Of a stretch of 64,000 nt of DNA, positions 7,839-16,587 are shown piece after piece. Every line of letters starts with the position of its first letter. The stretch's first letter is position 1. The notes under the pieces are model-generated. The model saw only the letters and a program-made list of their open reading frames with translations. It was not told where the DNA came from and did not search any database. The position numbers and the translations under genes are program-made. Origin of the DNA: CAJWOS01 sp964502005. Lineage in GTDB: Bacteria; Myxococcota_A; UBA796; UBA2385. The stretch covers positions 62,001 to 126,000 of the forward strand of contig CAZCUX010000014.1 in the NCBI GenBank assembly GCA_964502005.1. The letters are read 5' to 3'.

Positions 7839-9013
7839 GCCAAGGTCCAGCCATCGATGGCCAAAAGACAATCCAAGTGCTCGATGAGCTCGTAGCACGC
7901 GCCCATTTGGCGCGGGCCTCGGACATCCACATCACCCCGCGCGATGCGCGGTACGAAGTCCGCCTTCGCGTGGACGGCGTGATGGTCGACCGCTCTCCGC
8001 TGCCCCACGCATTGGGGGCCGCGATTTGCAGTCGCGTCAAAGTATTGGCGCGCATGGACATCAGCGACAAGATGATTCCCCAGGATGGCGTGTTTACGCA
8101 CGAGCCGGAAGATGGGCCGCGCATCGCCGTCCGCTGCTCGACATTCCCGAGCTTGCATGGTGAAAAAGTGGTCATGCGGCTGCTGGCCACCCGGAATGCA
8201 CTGCCCCTCGGCAAGTTGGGTATGAACGAAGAGCAAACCGCCGTGCTGCGACGCCTCATGGGCGCACAAGGCGGCCTCGTGGTGGTCACCGGACCCACCG
8301 GCGCCGGCAAGACGTCCACCCTCTACGCAATGTTGCGAGAGTTGGACACCCGCCGTCGCAACGTTGTCACACTCGAAGACCCGGTTGAAGTCGAACTCCG
8401 CGACGTCGTGCAAGGCCAACTCAACCGCAAGCGAGGCTTTGACTTTGCCAATGGGCTTCGCGCGATTCTTCGCCAAGACCCCGACGTCATCATGGTCGGC
8501 GAAATGCGAGACCCGGAAACCGCAAGCATTGCAATGCGCGCGAGCCTCACGGGCCATCTCGTCGTTTCGTCGATGCACACCAACTCCATTCCCGACACCA
8601 TCACCCGTTTGGTCGACCTGGGCCTCGAACCTTATATTGTCGCAAACGCATTGTTGGGCATTGTTTCACAGCGCTTGGTTCGACTGACTTGTCCAAACTG
8701 CAAAGTGAGGGAGACGCCCGCCCGCCTTCTTCCAATGCTCTCCGAGATTGGGTTTGAGCCTGACCCAGAAATCCAATATATGTCCGGCATCGGGTGTACC
8801 GAGTGTTTAGAGACAGGCTACCACGGCCGCACCGGAATTTATGAGGTCGCCAAGCTCGACGATGAGTTGCGCCGCCTTATCAAGACATCTGCCGGTTCTC
8901 GCGACATTCGGATGTGGCTCGCGAGCCAGCGTATACCCACGTTGCGCCGCCAAGGCATGCACCGAATTGCCAGCGGCGAGACTGGACTAGACGAAGTGTT
9001 GCGTCAGACTTGA
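7835..9013 (+). CDS. GspE/PilB-type secretion ATPase, compact form
   Basis: The product has 392 residues. It has the N2 domain signature (RASDIHITPRDARYEVRLRVDG), a Walker A GPTGAGKTST at ~151-160, the Asp box (TLEDPVE), Walker B (PDVIMVGEMRDPETA), the His box (SLTGHLVVSSMHTNS) and a tetracysteine zinc site (CPNC...CTEC). The family powers type II secretion or type IV pilus assembly. Compared with PilB/GspE (500-570 aa) the N1/MshEN domain is missing, and no other pilus or secretion gene is near. The start overlaps the MscS stop (ATGA), so the enzyme is co-translated with the channel. A PilT-like reading is less likely because PilT lacks the tetracysteine site. Confidence 0.9.
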   Translation: MSQGPAIDGQKTIQVLDELVARAHLARASDIHITPRDARYEVRLRVDGVMVDRSPLPHALGAAICSRVKVLARMDISDKMIPQDGVFTHEPEDGPRIAVRCSTFPSLHGEKVVMRLLATRNALPLGKLGMNEEQTAVLRRLMGAQGGLVVVTGPTGAGKTSTLYAMLRELDTRRRNVVTLEDPVEVELRDVVQGQLNRKRGFDFANGLRAILRQDPDVIMVGEMRDPETASIAMRASLTGHLVVSSMHTNSIPDTITRLVDLGLEPYIVANALLGIVSQRLVRLTCPNCKVRETPARLLPMLSEIGFEPDPEIQYMSGIGCTECLETGYHGRTGIYEVAKLDDELRRLIKTSAGSRDIRMWLASQRIPTLRRQGMHRIASGETGLDEVLRQT

Positions 9014-9026
9014 GCGAACATTGGAT

Positions 9027-10112
9027 TCAGCGCAACACTTGCATGAGGATGTAGACCGCAAGGGTGCCCAGCATCACAAACGAAATCAACGCAAAACATC
9101 CGGTGAACAGGCAGCCCGCAACGATTCCCGCGACCGTCTCTTTGCCGAGGTCGGCGGCACGAGTCTTGAAGTCGCGCTTGCCATCCGGCAATAGGGGCCA
9201 CAACGAGCGGGGCAGCACGCCACGCACCCGGTTCCACATTTCGCGTCGCGCGGCGGACTCGAGCTTTTGGGTCACGATGCTCTTTGCGCCCTCGGCCAGC
9301 GCCGCTTTTGCTGCGGTGGTGGGGTCCGGCGGAAGGTTTGGCGTTGCGGCGGGCGCGCCAAAGGTGACGCCTTGTCCCGCGAAGTCCACACGGAGGCCAA
9401 CCTTCTGCCCTTGCGCGTCCAAAAGCGCGTATACATCGAACATTCCGTCGCCCTGGCGCGTGGAGGCCACCAAGCAAGTGGTGTCCCCTACAGTCACCAT
9501 GCCCGTTTCTACCGGACTCGCGCGAACCAGCGCCATCGCGAGATAATGATGGTCATGGGGCCGGTAATCGACGGCCATCTTGCGCCCCTGGGCCTTCCGC
9601 TGTTCGAGGTAGGTGACCCACTGTCGCGCATTGACCTCGGGAAGTCCCGGCCAACCATAGACCCCCTCGGGCAACATGGACGCCTGCAGCTCTGCTGCGA
9701 CGGACGCGGCGTCTGCGCCCCAAAACGCGACATCTGCCATGCCATCTCGGCTGACATCGTGCTGCCAATGTGCCAAAGCGCCGAGGTCGGCGAACATGAT
9801 GCGCGCACAATCTACACCGACCGCGCCCAATCGGTTCGCCGAAACCGCAACCGCGCCGGGCTGCAACACGACCTCCAAATACAGCCAGCGCCTGCCACTC
9901 GCGTCCGCCTCCCCTTCGACCCGGTAGGTGCCCGAAGGCAAGCCGCCGAGCGCGACGCCGACAGCGCCTTCAAACGAGAACTGGCCCCCCAATCGCGCGG
10001 CAGTACGAGCGCTGGCGTAGTGCGCCGCTTGGCGCCACGCACCCAACAAGCCACAATCGAGCACCACCAAGTCGCCCGAAGACACCACCACCTGACCGAC
10101 CACCATCCGCAT
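9027..10112 (-). CDS. DUF4241-like protein with C-terminal transmembrane helix
   Basis: The product has 361 residues. The start is the ATG at 10112, preceded by GAGG with five nt spacing. The first ~250 residues resemble DUF4241 (my reading from memory): an early GDLVVLD segment, GLPSGTYRV, a GVDCARIMFADLGAL block matching the family's VDAGTGCFAD region, and GDGMFDVYALLDAQGQ. The last ~110 residues are Ala/Lys-rich and end in one long hydrophobic helix, so it may be tail-anchored. DUF4241 function is unknown; some relatives lie near toxin-immunity genes. Convergent with the ATPase gene, with only 13 bp between stops. Confidence 0.65.
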   Translation of the reverse strand: MRMVVGQVVVSSGDLVVLDCGLLGAWRQAAHYASARTAARLGGQFSFEGAVGVALGGLPSGTYRVEGEADASGRRWLYLEVVLQPGAVAVSANRLGAVGVDCARIMFADLGALAHWQHDVSRDGMADVAFWGADAASVAAELQASMLPEGVYGWPGLPEVNARQWVTYLEQRKAQGRKMAVDYRPHDHHYLAMALVRASPVETGMVTVGDTTCLVASTRQGDGMFDVYALLDAQGQKVGLRVDFAGQGVTFGAPAATPNLPPDPTTAAKAALAEGAKSIVTQKLESAARREMWNRVRGVLPRSLWPLLPDGKRDFKTRAADLGKETVAGIVAGCLFTGCFALISFVMLGTLAVYILMQVLR

Positions 10113-10195
10113 CGCTTCCTCGATTGGGCCAAGGCACACGGGTCTACTGCGGCCAAACCCAACGGCGCGCATCTTAGCGAGTCGCGGTGCTTACG

Positions 10196-12520
10196 TCAGC
10201 GACCTGCGCGCTCCCCCCGACGAAGCAAGGCTTTGGTCTGAGCATCCGTAAGCATCTGGGCCATCGGCCCAAGAGGCGGTACCGCGGTGCGATCGAGGCG
10301 CGCTTGCAGGCACTCCCCCCACCATGAATGCAGCGGGTACGGCGCAGAGGACGACAGGGCCTCGGCCAAAAGGTCGGGCGCTTCTTTTTGGTTGAGCAAA
10401 ATCGCGCCTTCCGCCAGCAAGAGCTGGAGTCGGGCGCGCGTTTCGTCCTCTTGTGCCCCCACCCGCGCATGGGCCTGCTCTACAGCGCGCTGCCACGCGC
10501 CACGGTCGCGCAAGGAGGCCGCGGCCCTTGCCCAAACGACGCAAGCGATTGCGGAGGGCATGTCGGAGAGCGTATCGGGAAGATTTGTGACCAGCGGAAT
10601 GAGGCGGTCGAGAGCGGCGGCGGCTGCACCCGGGTCACCGCGTCGCTCATCGAGCTCCGCCCACGCGCGCAAGGCGTGGGTCAACCGGCGAAGGTCGGTG
10701 ACATCAACGGCCCGCGCGAGCGCAGTCGCATCGGCGAGACACCGGCGTGCATCCTTGGGATTGCCCGTTTCGAGCAACACCCGCCCCCAAGTCGCGCGCG
10801 CTTCGCATTCGAGGTGGCGGTCGCCGACCGCACCGGCAAGCTGCGCGGCCCGTTCGGCGGTATCGAGCGCACACCGGAGCAATCCTTCCCGCAAATAGCG
10901 CTCTGCATCGCCACAAAGCGCGCTCAACATCGCGCCAGGAACGGTGGGGTCGTCTTCGCGGGCAGCGGCGACCTTGGCTTCCAAGGCTGCAATATTGGGG
11001 ATCGCGGCCAAGGCGACATCGCGGAATATCCCAGCAGACAAGGCTACGCGGCCATCGAGCCGGACAATGACGCCCCGCGACACCAGCTCACGGATGGCGT
11101 CGGTGGTGGGCGGGCCGATAATATGCTCAATCAGCGGAATGGCCGCTGGACGGTCGAGCACTGCGAGGATGGCCGCAACCACCCGCGTTGACTCCGAAGT
11201 GCCCCGCAAGGCAACCTGCGCGATAGCAGGGGGCTCTACGAGCTCCGGCAGCACCACTGCCTGGTCAACCGTATTTGCCTGCAACATCGGGACCAACAAC
11301 GCCGGCAGGCCGCCCGACAAGCGATGCAAGCGCGCGGCGACCTGGGCTGCGTTTTGGGTGCGCGGCGCAAAGCCCACCACCGTTCGGCGTACGTCGGCCG
11401 CACCGAGTGGCGGCATCGGAACCCGCACGGGTGTCATATGGGCGGGGATTGCGGCGTCGTCCCAAATGGCCACGACCACCAAGTTTCCCGGTTCGGCCAG
11501 GGCTTCTTCGAGGAGACTTCGATGGCCCGGCCCTTCGACAACGACCACCCTCACACCGCGTCGCGCAGCCGAGCGCTGAATAAATCGGACGAGCCAGGTT
11601 CGACCGGCGCCGCGGGGACCATCGACCGTGACCCAGACCCGGCCTCCTGCTTCGGCACAGCGCAGCGCCTCTGCTGCGGCGGAGACGGCGTCTTGGCGAC
11701 CTGCAACCCGAATGCCTTCATCGCGTCCGGCAGCCAACGCAGCGGAGACTTCACGAGCAGAGGTGTAGCGTTGGGCGGGGTCTACCGCCAAAAGCCGCAT
11801 CAACACCGCTTCGAGGTCGGCGGGAATGCCGGGGTCGAACTGACTTGGCACCGGAGGCATGACGGTGCGGTCGATGCTGTCAAAGGGGCGTCGGCGCGTG
11901 AGGACGTGGTACAGCGTGGCGCCGAGGCCAAACAAGTCGGCGCGCCCATCGACGCGGGCGCCATCGGCCTGTTCCGGTGCGGCGTAGGCCGGCGTGCCGA
12001 CCAGCACACCGTGGCGGGGCTCAAGGTCGCCTTCCCGCTGCACGACGCCAAGATCCGAGAGCAAGACCCGCCCATCGTCCGCCATCAGCACATTGGTCGG
12101 CTTGATGTCGCGGTGGACGAAGCCGCGCGAATGGAGATGGTCGAGTGCCGCGCAGAGCGCAATGCCAATCGAGCGACAACGCGCGTATCGTTCGGCGGGC
12201 GGCCGACGGTGGAGCTTTTCGATATAAACCCGAAGCTCCGTGCCTTCGACGTACTCCATCGCGAGGTACGGGCGGCCACCGTCTTCGCCGTGGGCGACGT
12301 AGCCGACGATTCCGGGATGCTGGAGGTCGGCCAGCGAACGACACTCCCGGTCGAAACGTTCGACCATCGCTTTGTGGGCGTCGTCCAGCCACTTGATGGC
12401 TACGGCTGCACCTTTCGCATCCCGGCACAGGTAGACCGCCGCCATCGCTCCCCGTCCCAGAAGGCGTTCCGGGACGTAGGGCCCAATGTTGGCTGGAAAA
12501 GTATCCATCAAACGGTCCAC
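10196..12520 (-). CDS. Ser/Thr protein kinase fused to P-loop-like and TPR-like regions
   Basis: The product has ~774 residues. The Hanks-type kinase domain (~13-275) has the Gly loop LLGRGAMAAVY, the catalytic Lys in VAIKW, the HRDIKPTNVLM loop, SDLGV in place of DFG, and the APE-type TPAYAAPEQ. A second segment starts with GPRGAGRTW: a Walker A-like loop in which the invariant Lys is Arg, so ATP binding there is doubtful. The C-terminal ~250 residues are Ala/Leu/Arg-rich TPR-like helices. This kinase-NTPase-TPR layout is common in Myxococcota signalling. I use the GTG at 12520 (AAGGA four nt upstream); the ATG at 12508 is the alternative. It reads in the same direction as the CarH-like gene upstream, with a gap of about 106 bp. 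Confidence 0.88.
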   Translation of the reverse strand: MDRLMDTFPANIGPYVPERLLGRGAMAAVYLCRDAKGAAVAIKWLDDAHKAMVERFDRECRSLADLQHPGIVGYVAHGEDGGRPYLAMEYVEGTELRVYIEKLHRRPPAERYARCRSIGIALCAALDHLHSRGFVHRDIKPTNVLMADDGRVLLSDLGVVQREGDLEPRHGVLVGTPAYAAPEQADGARVDGRADLFGLGATLYHVLTRRRPFDSIDRTVMPPVPSQFDPGIPADLEAVLMRLLAVDPAQRYTSAREVSAALAAGRDEGIRVAGRQDAVSAAAEALRCAEAGGRVWVTVDGPRGAGRTWLVRFIQRSAARRGVRVVVVEGPGHRSLLEEALAEPGNLVVVAIWDDAAIPAHMTPVRVPMPPLGAADVRRTVVGFAPRTQNAAQVAARLHRLSGGLPALLVPMLQANTVDQAVVLPELVEPPAIAQVALRGTSESTRVVAAILAVLDRPAAIPLIEHIIGPPTTDAIRELVSRGVIVRLDGRVALSAGIFRDVALAAIPNIAALEAKVAAAREDDPTVPGAMLSALCGDAERYLREGLLRCALDTAERAAQLAGAVGDRHLECEARATWGRVLLETGNPKDARRCLADATALARAVDVTDLRRLTHALRAWAELDERRGDPGAAAAALDRLIPLVTNLPDTLSDMPSAIACVVWARAAASLRDRGAWQRAVEQAHARVGAQEDETRARLQLLLAEGAILLNQKEAPDLLAEALSSSAPYPLHSWWGECLQARLDRTAVPPLGPMAQMLTDAQTKALLRRGERAGR

Positions 12521-12626
12521 CCGTTCCTTTCGCGGCAATAACCCCGATGTGGCGTTTGCGTTCCACATGCGGCCCAAGAACGTGACGTGGAGTCCACGTA
12601 CTGTCGTCTCAGCGGGTCAGAGCCAA

Positions 12627-13505
12627 TCAGCTTCCCAAGTACGCCAAAAACGAGCTCGAGGATTCGAACCACCGTACTCCGTCTATCGCGTCGATGCCCG
12701 ATGGGCGCGGAGAAACGCCACCTGCAACAATCGAACAGGACGCGGGGGTGCGGCTACGGAGCGCAGAGAGGTACTTCACCAGGGATTCGTCGCTGGCGGG
12801 CGTAACGGCAGTAACGCAGACAAATTCCGCACGAAGCGTAGTGGCTGCTTCGGCGAGGTCGACCGCAGGCATATCGGCGCCGAGCCATGTGACGTGCAAG
12901 CCGCGCAAGGCGAGCCGCACCGCAAGGGCCAGCAGACCACCGACGTGATGCTCGCCCGCGGCGGCCGCGCAAATCACGCGCCGTCCCCCAGCGGGGCCAG
13001 AGCCGAGGCTCACGAGCATCGCCATCATTCGTTCGCGGATGAAAGTGCTCGCGAAGTGTTCTTGGGCAATGCTGACCCGGTTGGCTTGCCACCCGGTTCC
13101 GATATCGCGAAGTACGGGGAGCCAGACATCGTCAAGCCACTGCTCATAGCCCATCATGGGCACTTTTTGCAGCAGCTCCGAAGCGCCTTCGCGGTCAAAA
13201 CGCAAGAGCGCCATCGCGACCTGCTTGCGCAGCTCCACGAGCGACAGCATCCCGTCTTTGACGTGGTGCGTCAGGATACGTCGGTTGGATTCCTCGTCGA
13301 CCAAACGGATGGCTTCGCTGACCTTGTGGCCTTCGTCCATCAGGCGTTTGACGGAGCGGAGGCGCTCCAAGTCACTTTCGGAGTACTCACGGTACCCGTT
13401 TTCTGCGCGCGCCGGCTCCACAACGCCGTAGCGACGCTCCCAAGCGAGGAGAGTGTTTCGAGGAACCCCCAATAAACGGGAGACGGTGTGGATGCGGTAA
13501 GCCAT
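12627..13505 (-). CDS. MerR-type regulator with B12-binding domain (CarH/LitR-like photoreceptor)
   Basis: The product has 292 residues. Residues 1-75 are a MerR winged helix (YRIHTVSRLLGVPRNTLLAW...YREYSESDL). A four-helix cap follows with the W-x9-EH signature (W139, E149, H150) that covers the adenosyl group in CarH proteins. The C-terminal cobalamin-binding domain has ExHxxG (E185, H187, G190) and the SSS segment near the end. CarH uses adenosylcobalamin to bind operators as a tetramer in the dark and falls apart in light, releasing carotenoid or photoprotection genes. The residue after the Trp is Gln140, whereas Thermus CarH has His132 there. Start at the ATG at 13505 (AGG five nt upstream). 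Confidence 0.9.
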   Translation of the reverse strand: MAYRIHTVSRLLGVPRNTLLAWERRYGVVEPARAENGYREYSESDLERLRSVKRLMDEGHKVSEAIRLVDEESNRRILTHHVKDGMLSLVELRKQVAMALLRFDREGASELLQKVPMMGYEQWLDDVWLPVLRDIGTGWQANRVSIAQEHFASTFIRERMMAMLVSLGSGPAGGRRVICAAAAGEHHVGGLLALAVRLALRGLHVTWLGADMPAVDLAEAATTLRAEFVCVTAVTPASDESLVKYLSALRSRTPASCSIVAGGVSPRPSGIDAIDGVRWFESSSSFLAYLGS

Positions 13506-13637
13506 CGGGACCTGCAACTACAAACGACGTGCGACGATACACACGCAACTGCATTCTAACGACTTTCGGACGCGACCCAAATACCGAAATGACGTTGTCG
13601 AAAGAAACTTCTGGTTTTTCCCCCCCAGCGCCCCACA

Positions 13638-13790
13638 ATGGACGATTCGCGTACTGATGGGAAAAGACACCTACCCGCAGTTGGAAATTGTCCAAACGTC
13701 GATCGTGTTCCACGAAGTGAAGGAGGACAGGCCCTCTCGAATCGCGCCGCGATTTCCGTTGCATGGGTTGAAGCAATGGAGAACCCATGA
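13638..13790 (+). CDS. Possible 50-residue leader ORF ending in the kinase start (uncertain)
   Basis: An ATG at 13638 opens a 51-codon frame that stops at the TGA overlapping the kinase start (ATGA at 13787-13790). The peptide is polar with several Arg/Asp residues and resembles nothing I know. No ribosome binding site precedes it; a run of seven C residues does. The four-base overlap is the only positive sign, and chance is a fair explanation. Confidence 0.18.
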   Translation: MDDSRTDGKRHLPAVGNCPNVDRVPRSEGGQALSNRAAISVAWVEAMENP

Positions 13791-14647
13791 CCACCCCTAC
13801 CCCAGACACCACGATACATACCGAACGTTATGAAGATCGAGGCCGCTTGGGCATTGGTGCAAGTGCCGATGTTCGCCGTGTCTGGGACCGCCGATTGTCT
13901 CGGGAAGTCGCACTGAAGGTAGTGCGCGCGGACCGTCTCGACGACCCAAGGGCATACAGTCGCTTGGTTCGTGAAGCCGCAATCATAGGAAACGTTCACC
14001 ATAACGGTATCCCCGCAGTATATGACAGAGACGAGCTGTCCGATGGGCGTCCGTTCTTCACAATGCGCGCCATTCGCGGCTCTTCGCTGATGGACCTTAC
14101 GATTGCGTTTCACAAAAACAAGGGACCCGGCGGCCCCGGTGGCCGCGAGGAGCTGGTTGACCTCGCAATTCGTATGTGGGAAGTCGCTGATGCGGTCGAT
14201 GGTGCGCATGAAGCTGGACTCTTGCATCGTGACCTGAAGTTGGCCAATGTCATGATTCCGTTTCGTGGTGCGGCCCAAGTCGTCGACTGGGGCTTGGCCG
14301 TCGACTTGCGCACGCCGCCCACCCGCCTTCGCCGGGCAGGGACCCGCGGATATATGGCGCCTGAGCAAGAACAAGCGCTTTCGAGCGCGCTTGCCCCCAC
14401 CGCCGATGTGTACTCGATGGGCGAGATGCTTGCGCGCATCCTCTACGGCGCCGGACACGAGACCGCCCAGCCGTTTCACCCGGCCCACGCTCCGCCGATT
14501 GAGCTCGCGCGTGTGTGCGCAATCGCCCGAATGGCCGACCCTCTCGACCGGTATGAATCGGCAGGCGCATTCCGAGACGCCCTCGGCAACGCTATCCGTC
14601 ACCTCGACGTGCGCCCGCTGCAGGTCCGTCCGCGCCTCGCAAGTTAG
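13787..14647 (+). CDS. Ser/Thr protein kinase, single-domain
   Basis: The product has 286 residues, essentially only a Hanks-type kinase domain. It has the glycine loop GRLGIGASADVRR, the catalytic Lys in VALKVV, HRDLKLANVM with catalytic Asp and Asn, VDWGLA in place of DFG, and GYMAPEQ. No transmembrane or sensory domain is present, so it is predicted cytosolic. The start is ATG with GGAGAACCC upstream. It diverges from the CarH-like gene across ~280 bp, so the two may share a promoter region and respond to the same cue. Substrate unknown. Confidence 0.9.
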   Translation: MTTPTPDTTIHTERYEDRGRLGIGASADVRRVWDRRLSREVALKVVRADRLDDPRAYSRLVREAAIIGNVHHNGIPAVYDRDELSDGRPFFTMRAIRGSSLMDLTIAFHKNKGPGGPGGREELVDLAIRMWEVADAVDGAHEAGLLHRDLKLANVMIPFRGAAQVVDWGLAVDLRTPPTRLRRAGTRGYMAPEQEQALSSALAPTADVYSMGEMLARILYGAGHETAQPFHPAHAPPIELARVCAIARMADPLDRYESAGAFRDALGNAIRHLDVRPLQVRPRLAS

Positions 14648-14674
14648 TGCGGGAGTTCGCAAATAGCGAAACGG

Positions 14675-14728
14675 CGGAATGCTGCTGTAGACCCACATTT
14701 ACACGGCCAATACCACCACAGCATTCCG
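14675..14728. repeat. Inverted repeat between converging genes
   Basis: CGGAATGCTG (14675-14684) pairs perfectly with CAGCATTCCG (14719-14728) across 34 nt. It lies between the 3' ends of the kinase gene and the HExxH-protein gene. There is no U-tract on either strand, so it is not a classical terminator. Confidence 0.35.
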
Positions 14729-14780
14729 GCTCGCGATTTACGCGCGTTGAGACAACGACAAAGCGGCGCGATTGCGAGCG

Positions 14781-16439
14781 TCACCCTTCGGAGGTTTGCC
14801 AAGCCACAGGCCGCAAGAGGCCAGCGTCCATCAAGGCTGCGACTTCGTCGTCTATTTCCGCGATTCGGAGGCCGGGCGCCGCCGCAGCGTCCAAGCGGTC
14901 TGCTTGGACTTCGGACAAGGCCAGCACCTCCCGCTCGCCGTCGAGGGCTCGAACGACAGCCAGAGTGACGGGAGAATCGAGCGGAACGCCGGTGGGTGGG
15001 GTCGAGGGATCTGCGCTGACATCGAACTGCACGCGCACGAGGCGGACATGTTCGGGCCGGACCCAGCGGTCTCCCGCGGCTGGCGCTCCGCGGAGCGCCC
15101 ACAGCGCGGCGTCCGGGGCGTCGACATAACAAAGCGCGGCCTCCAAAGCGGCTTGGTCGGCGGCGATGCCCCCATCGTTTGCCCGCAACCACCCGGCAAA
15201 GCGGTCGCCGATGCCTTCGCGAACGTCTGCATCCTCCGCGGCCCAGTCGCCGACAACACGTTCCAAGTCGTGGCCCAAGAGCTCGGCTGTGAGGGGCAAT
15301 GCAGACCGCACCCCCTCCACGAGCTGTCTGAGCGCGATGCCGTAGCCATTGGCGACCGGGTACCCCACACCAAACAGCTCCTCGGTGGGCGGGAGCACCA
15401 CTTCTGCCACCAACGTCTCGTATTGTTCCACAACATCGGACAGCGCAGCGGAACACGCGGCGGCGGAACCTTGGCTCGCGGCCGCCAAGCGACGGGTCAT
15501 GTCTTCGAGCGCATCCAGGGCCTCGCCTTCGACATCTTCGCATAGCTGAATGAGGCGCCAGCCAACGTCCTGAACCGCCCACAAGGGACCGTGGCCGGCG
15601 AGAGGGGGCGCATCCCCTTCCCCACACAGCGCATCGACCACTTCGCGGACCCGCGCGACCAAGCTCTCGAGATCGTCGTGGTGGCCTTGGTTGGGACCAC
15701 AAAATGCGTCCACCCAGTCGCCGAAGGCAGGGCTTTCGAGCACGGGACGGTGGGCCCGCACATACGCCAAGCCGTCGGTGCACAAGTCGAGTGTGCCGTA
15801 CCGATTGGACACGGGGATGCCGTGTGTGAGCGTGCGCCAAGCGGCGTCAATTTCTGCCTCTACATACGCGCGCCCCAGACGACGCCAGCGGTCGACATCC
15901 GGCCCCGCGTCAACGCCGGCGTCCCGCGCGGCCAAGCGGTCGCATTCGGCGCAAGTGCCAGCAAACAAGGCACCGCCACCTGCATGGCGGGGACAGCGCA
16001 CGAGGCCGGCTTCGTCGAAGAAGTACCACAACGCGACCGGCACCAGCTCCGCCAAACGCGCGGCCGTCGCGTGCCACAAGACGTCCGCGCCGGGACGCCA
16101 TCCAAAGCCGATGAGGCCGTGGCACAGCTCGTGCGCCGTCCATTTGGGCCCATGGGACGGGTGAAAGCTCCCAATGCGACGGTCAAGTCGAAAGGTCCGA
16201 AACTTGGTCTCCGGCAAACCGCCGCCGCGCCAACCTCCCTCCGACGACCAAGGGTACGGCCCGAGGTCGAGGTCGGGCACGCACCAATGCTCCGGCAGCT
16301 CCAGCGCGAAACGACGCTCGAAGTGCGACAAGCGCAATCCCGAAGCAGCGGCCATTCTCGCGACTGCACGCGCAGCAGCCGAGCGCCGCAGCTCCGCGGC
16401 GGGAGCACCAGGAATTGCAGGAAAGGAGGGAGAGGCCAT
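14781..16439 (-). CDS. Unrecognised protein with HExxH zinc-hydrolase-like motif
   Basis: The product has 552 residues. The start is the ATG at 16439, with GGAG six nt upstream. The single clear motif is HELCH in KWTAHELCHGLIGFGW (~residues 140-155), fitting the HExxH zinc signature. Glutamates follow within ~25 residues (LAELVP, FFDEAG), as required for a gluzincin-type third ligand. Shortly after comes CPRHAGG...GTCAECD, a possible CxnCxxC structural zinc site. The rest is Ala/Asp/Glu-rich and helical. There is no signal peptide, so cytosolic. No named peptidase family is recognised. The neighbours on both sides give no pathway clue. Confidence 0.7.
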   Translation of the reverse strand: MASPSFPAIPGAPAAELRRSAAARAVARMAAASGLRLSHFERRFALELPEHWCVPDLDLGPYPWSSEGGWRGGGLPETKFRTFRLDRRIGSFHPSHGPKWTAHELCHGLIGFGWRPGADVLWHATAARLAELVPVALWYFFDEAGLVRCPRHAGGGALFAGTCAECDRLAARDAGVDAGPDVDRWRRLGRAYVEAEIDAAWRTLTHGIPVSNRYGTLDLCTDGLAYVRAHRPVLESPAFGDWVDAFCGPNQGHHDDLESLVARVREVVDALCGEGDAPPLAGHGPLWAVQDVGWRLIQLCEDVEGEALDALEDMTRRLAAASQGSAAACSAALSDVVEQYETLVAEVVLPPTEELFGVGYPVANGYGIALRQLVEGVRSALPLTAELLGHDLERVVGDWAAEDADVREGIGDRFAGWLRANDGGIAADQAALEAALCYVDAPDAALWALRGAPAAGDRWVRPEHVRLVRVQFDVSADPSTPPTGVPLDSPVTLAVVRALDGEREVLALSEVQADRLDAAAAPGLRIAEIDDEVAALMDAGLLRPVAWQTSEG

Positions 16440-16587
16440 TCGTGGCTCCACAAAAACGCCGCTCCCCGCATCTGCCGCGCACAGAGCGACGGGCTCTGCT
16501 CCGCCAAGCGGAGGCACGCCGTCACCCTGGTCCGAGTGTAGAGGGGCAGGTCAGAAAAAAGGGAGGGTCAAGCAAGTTGCCCAACCA

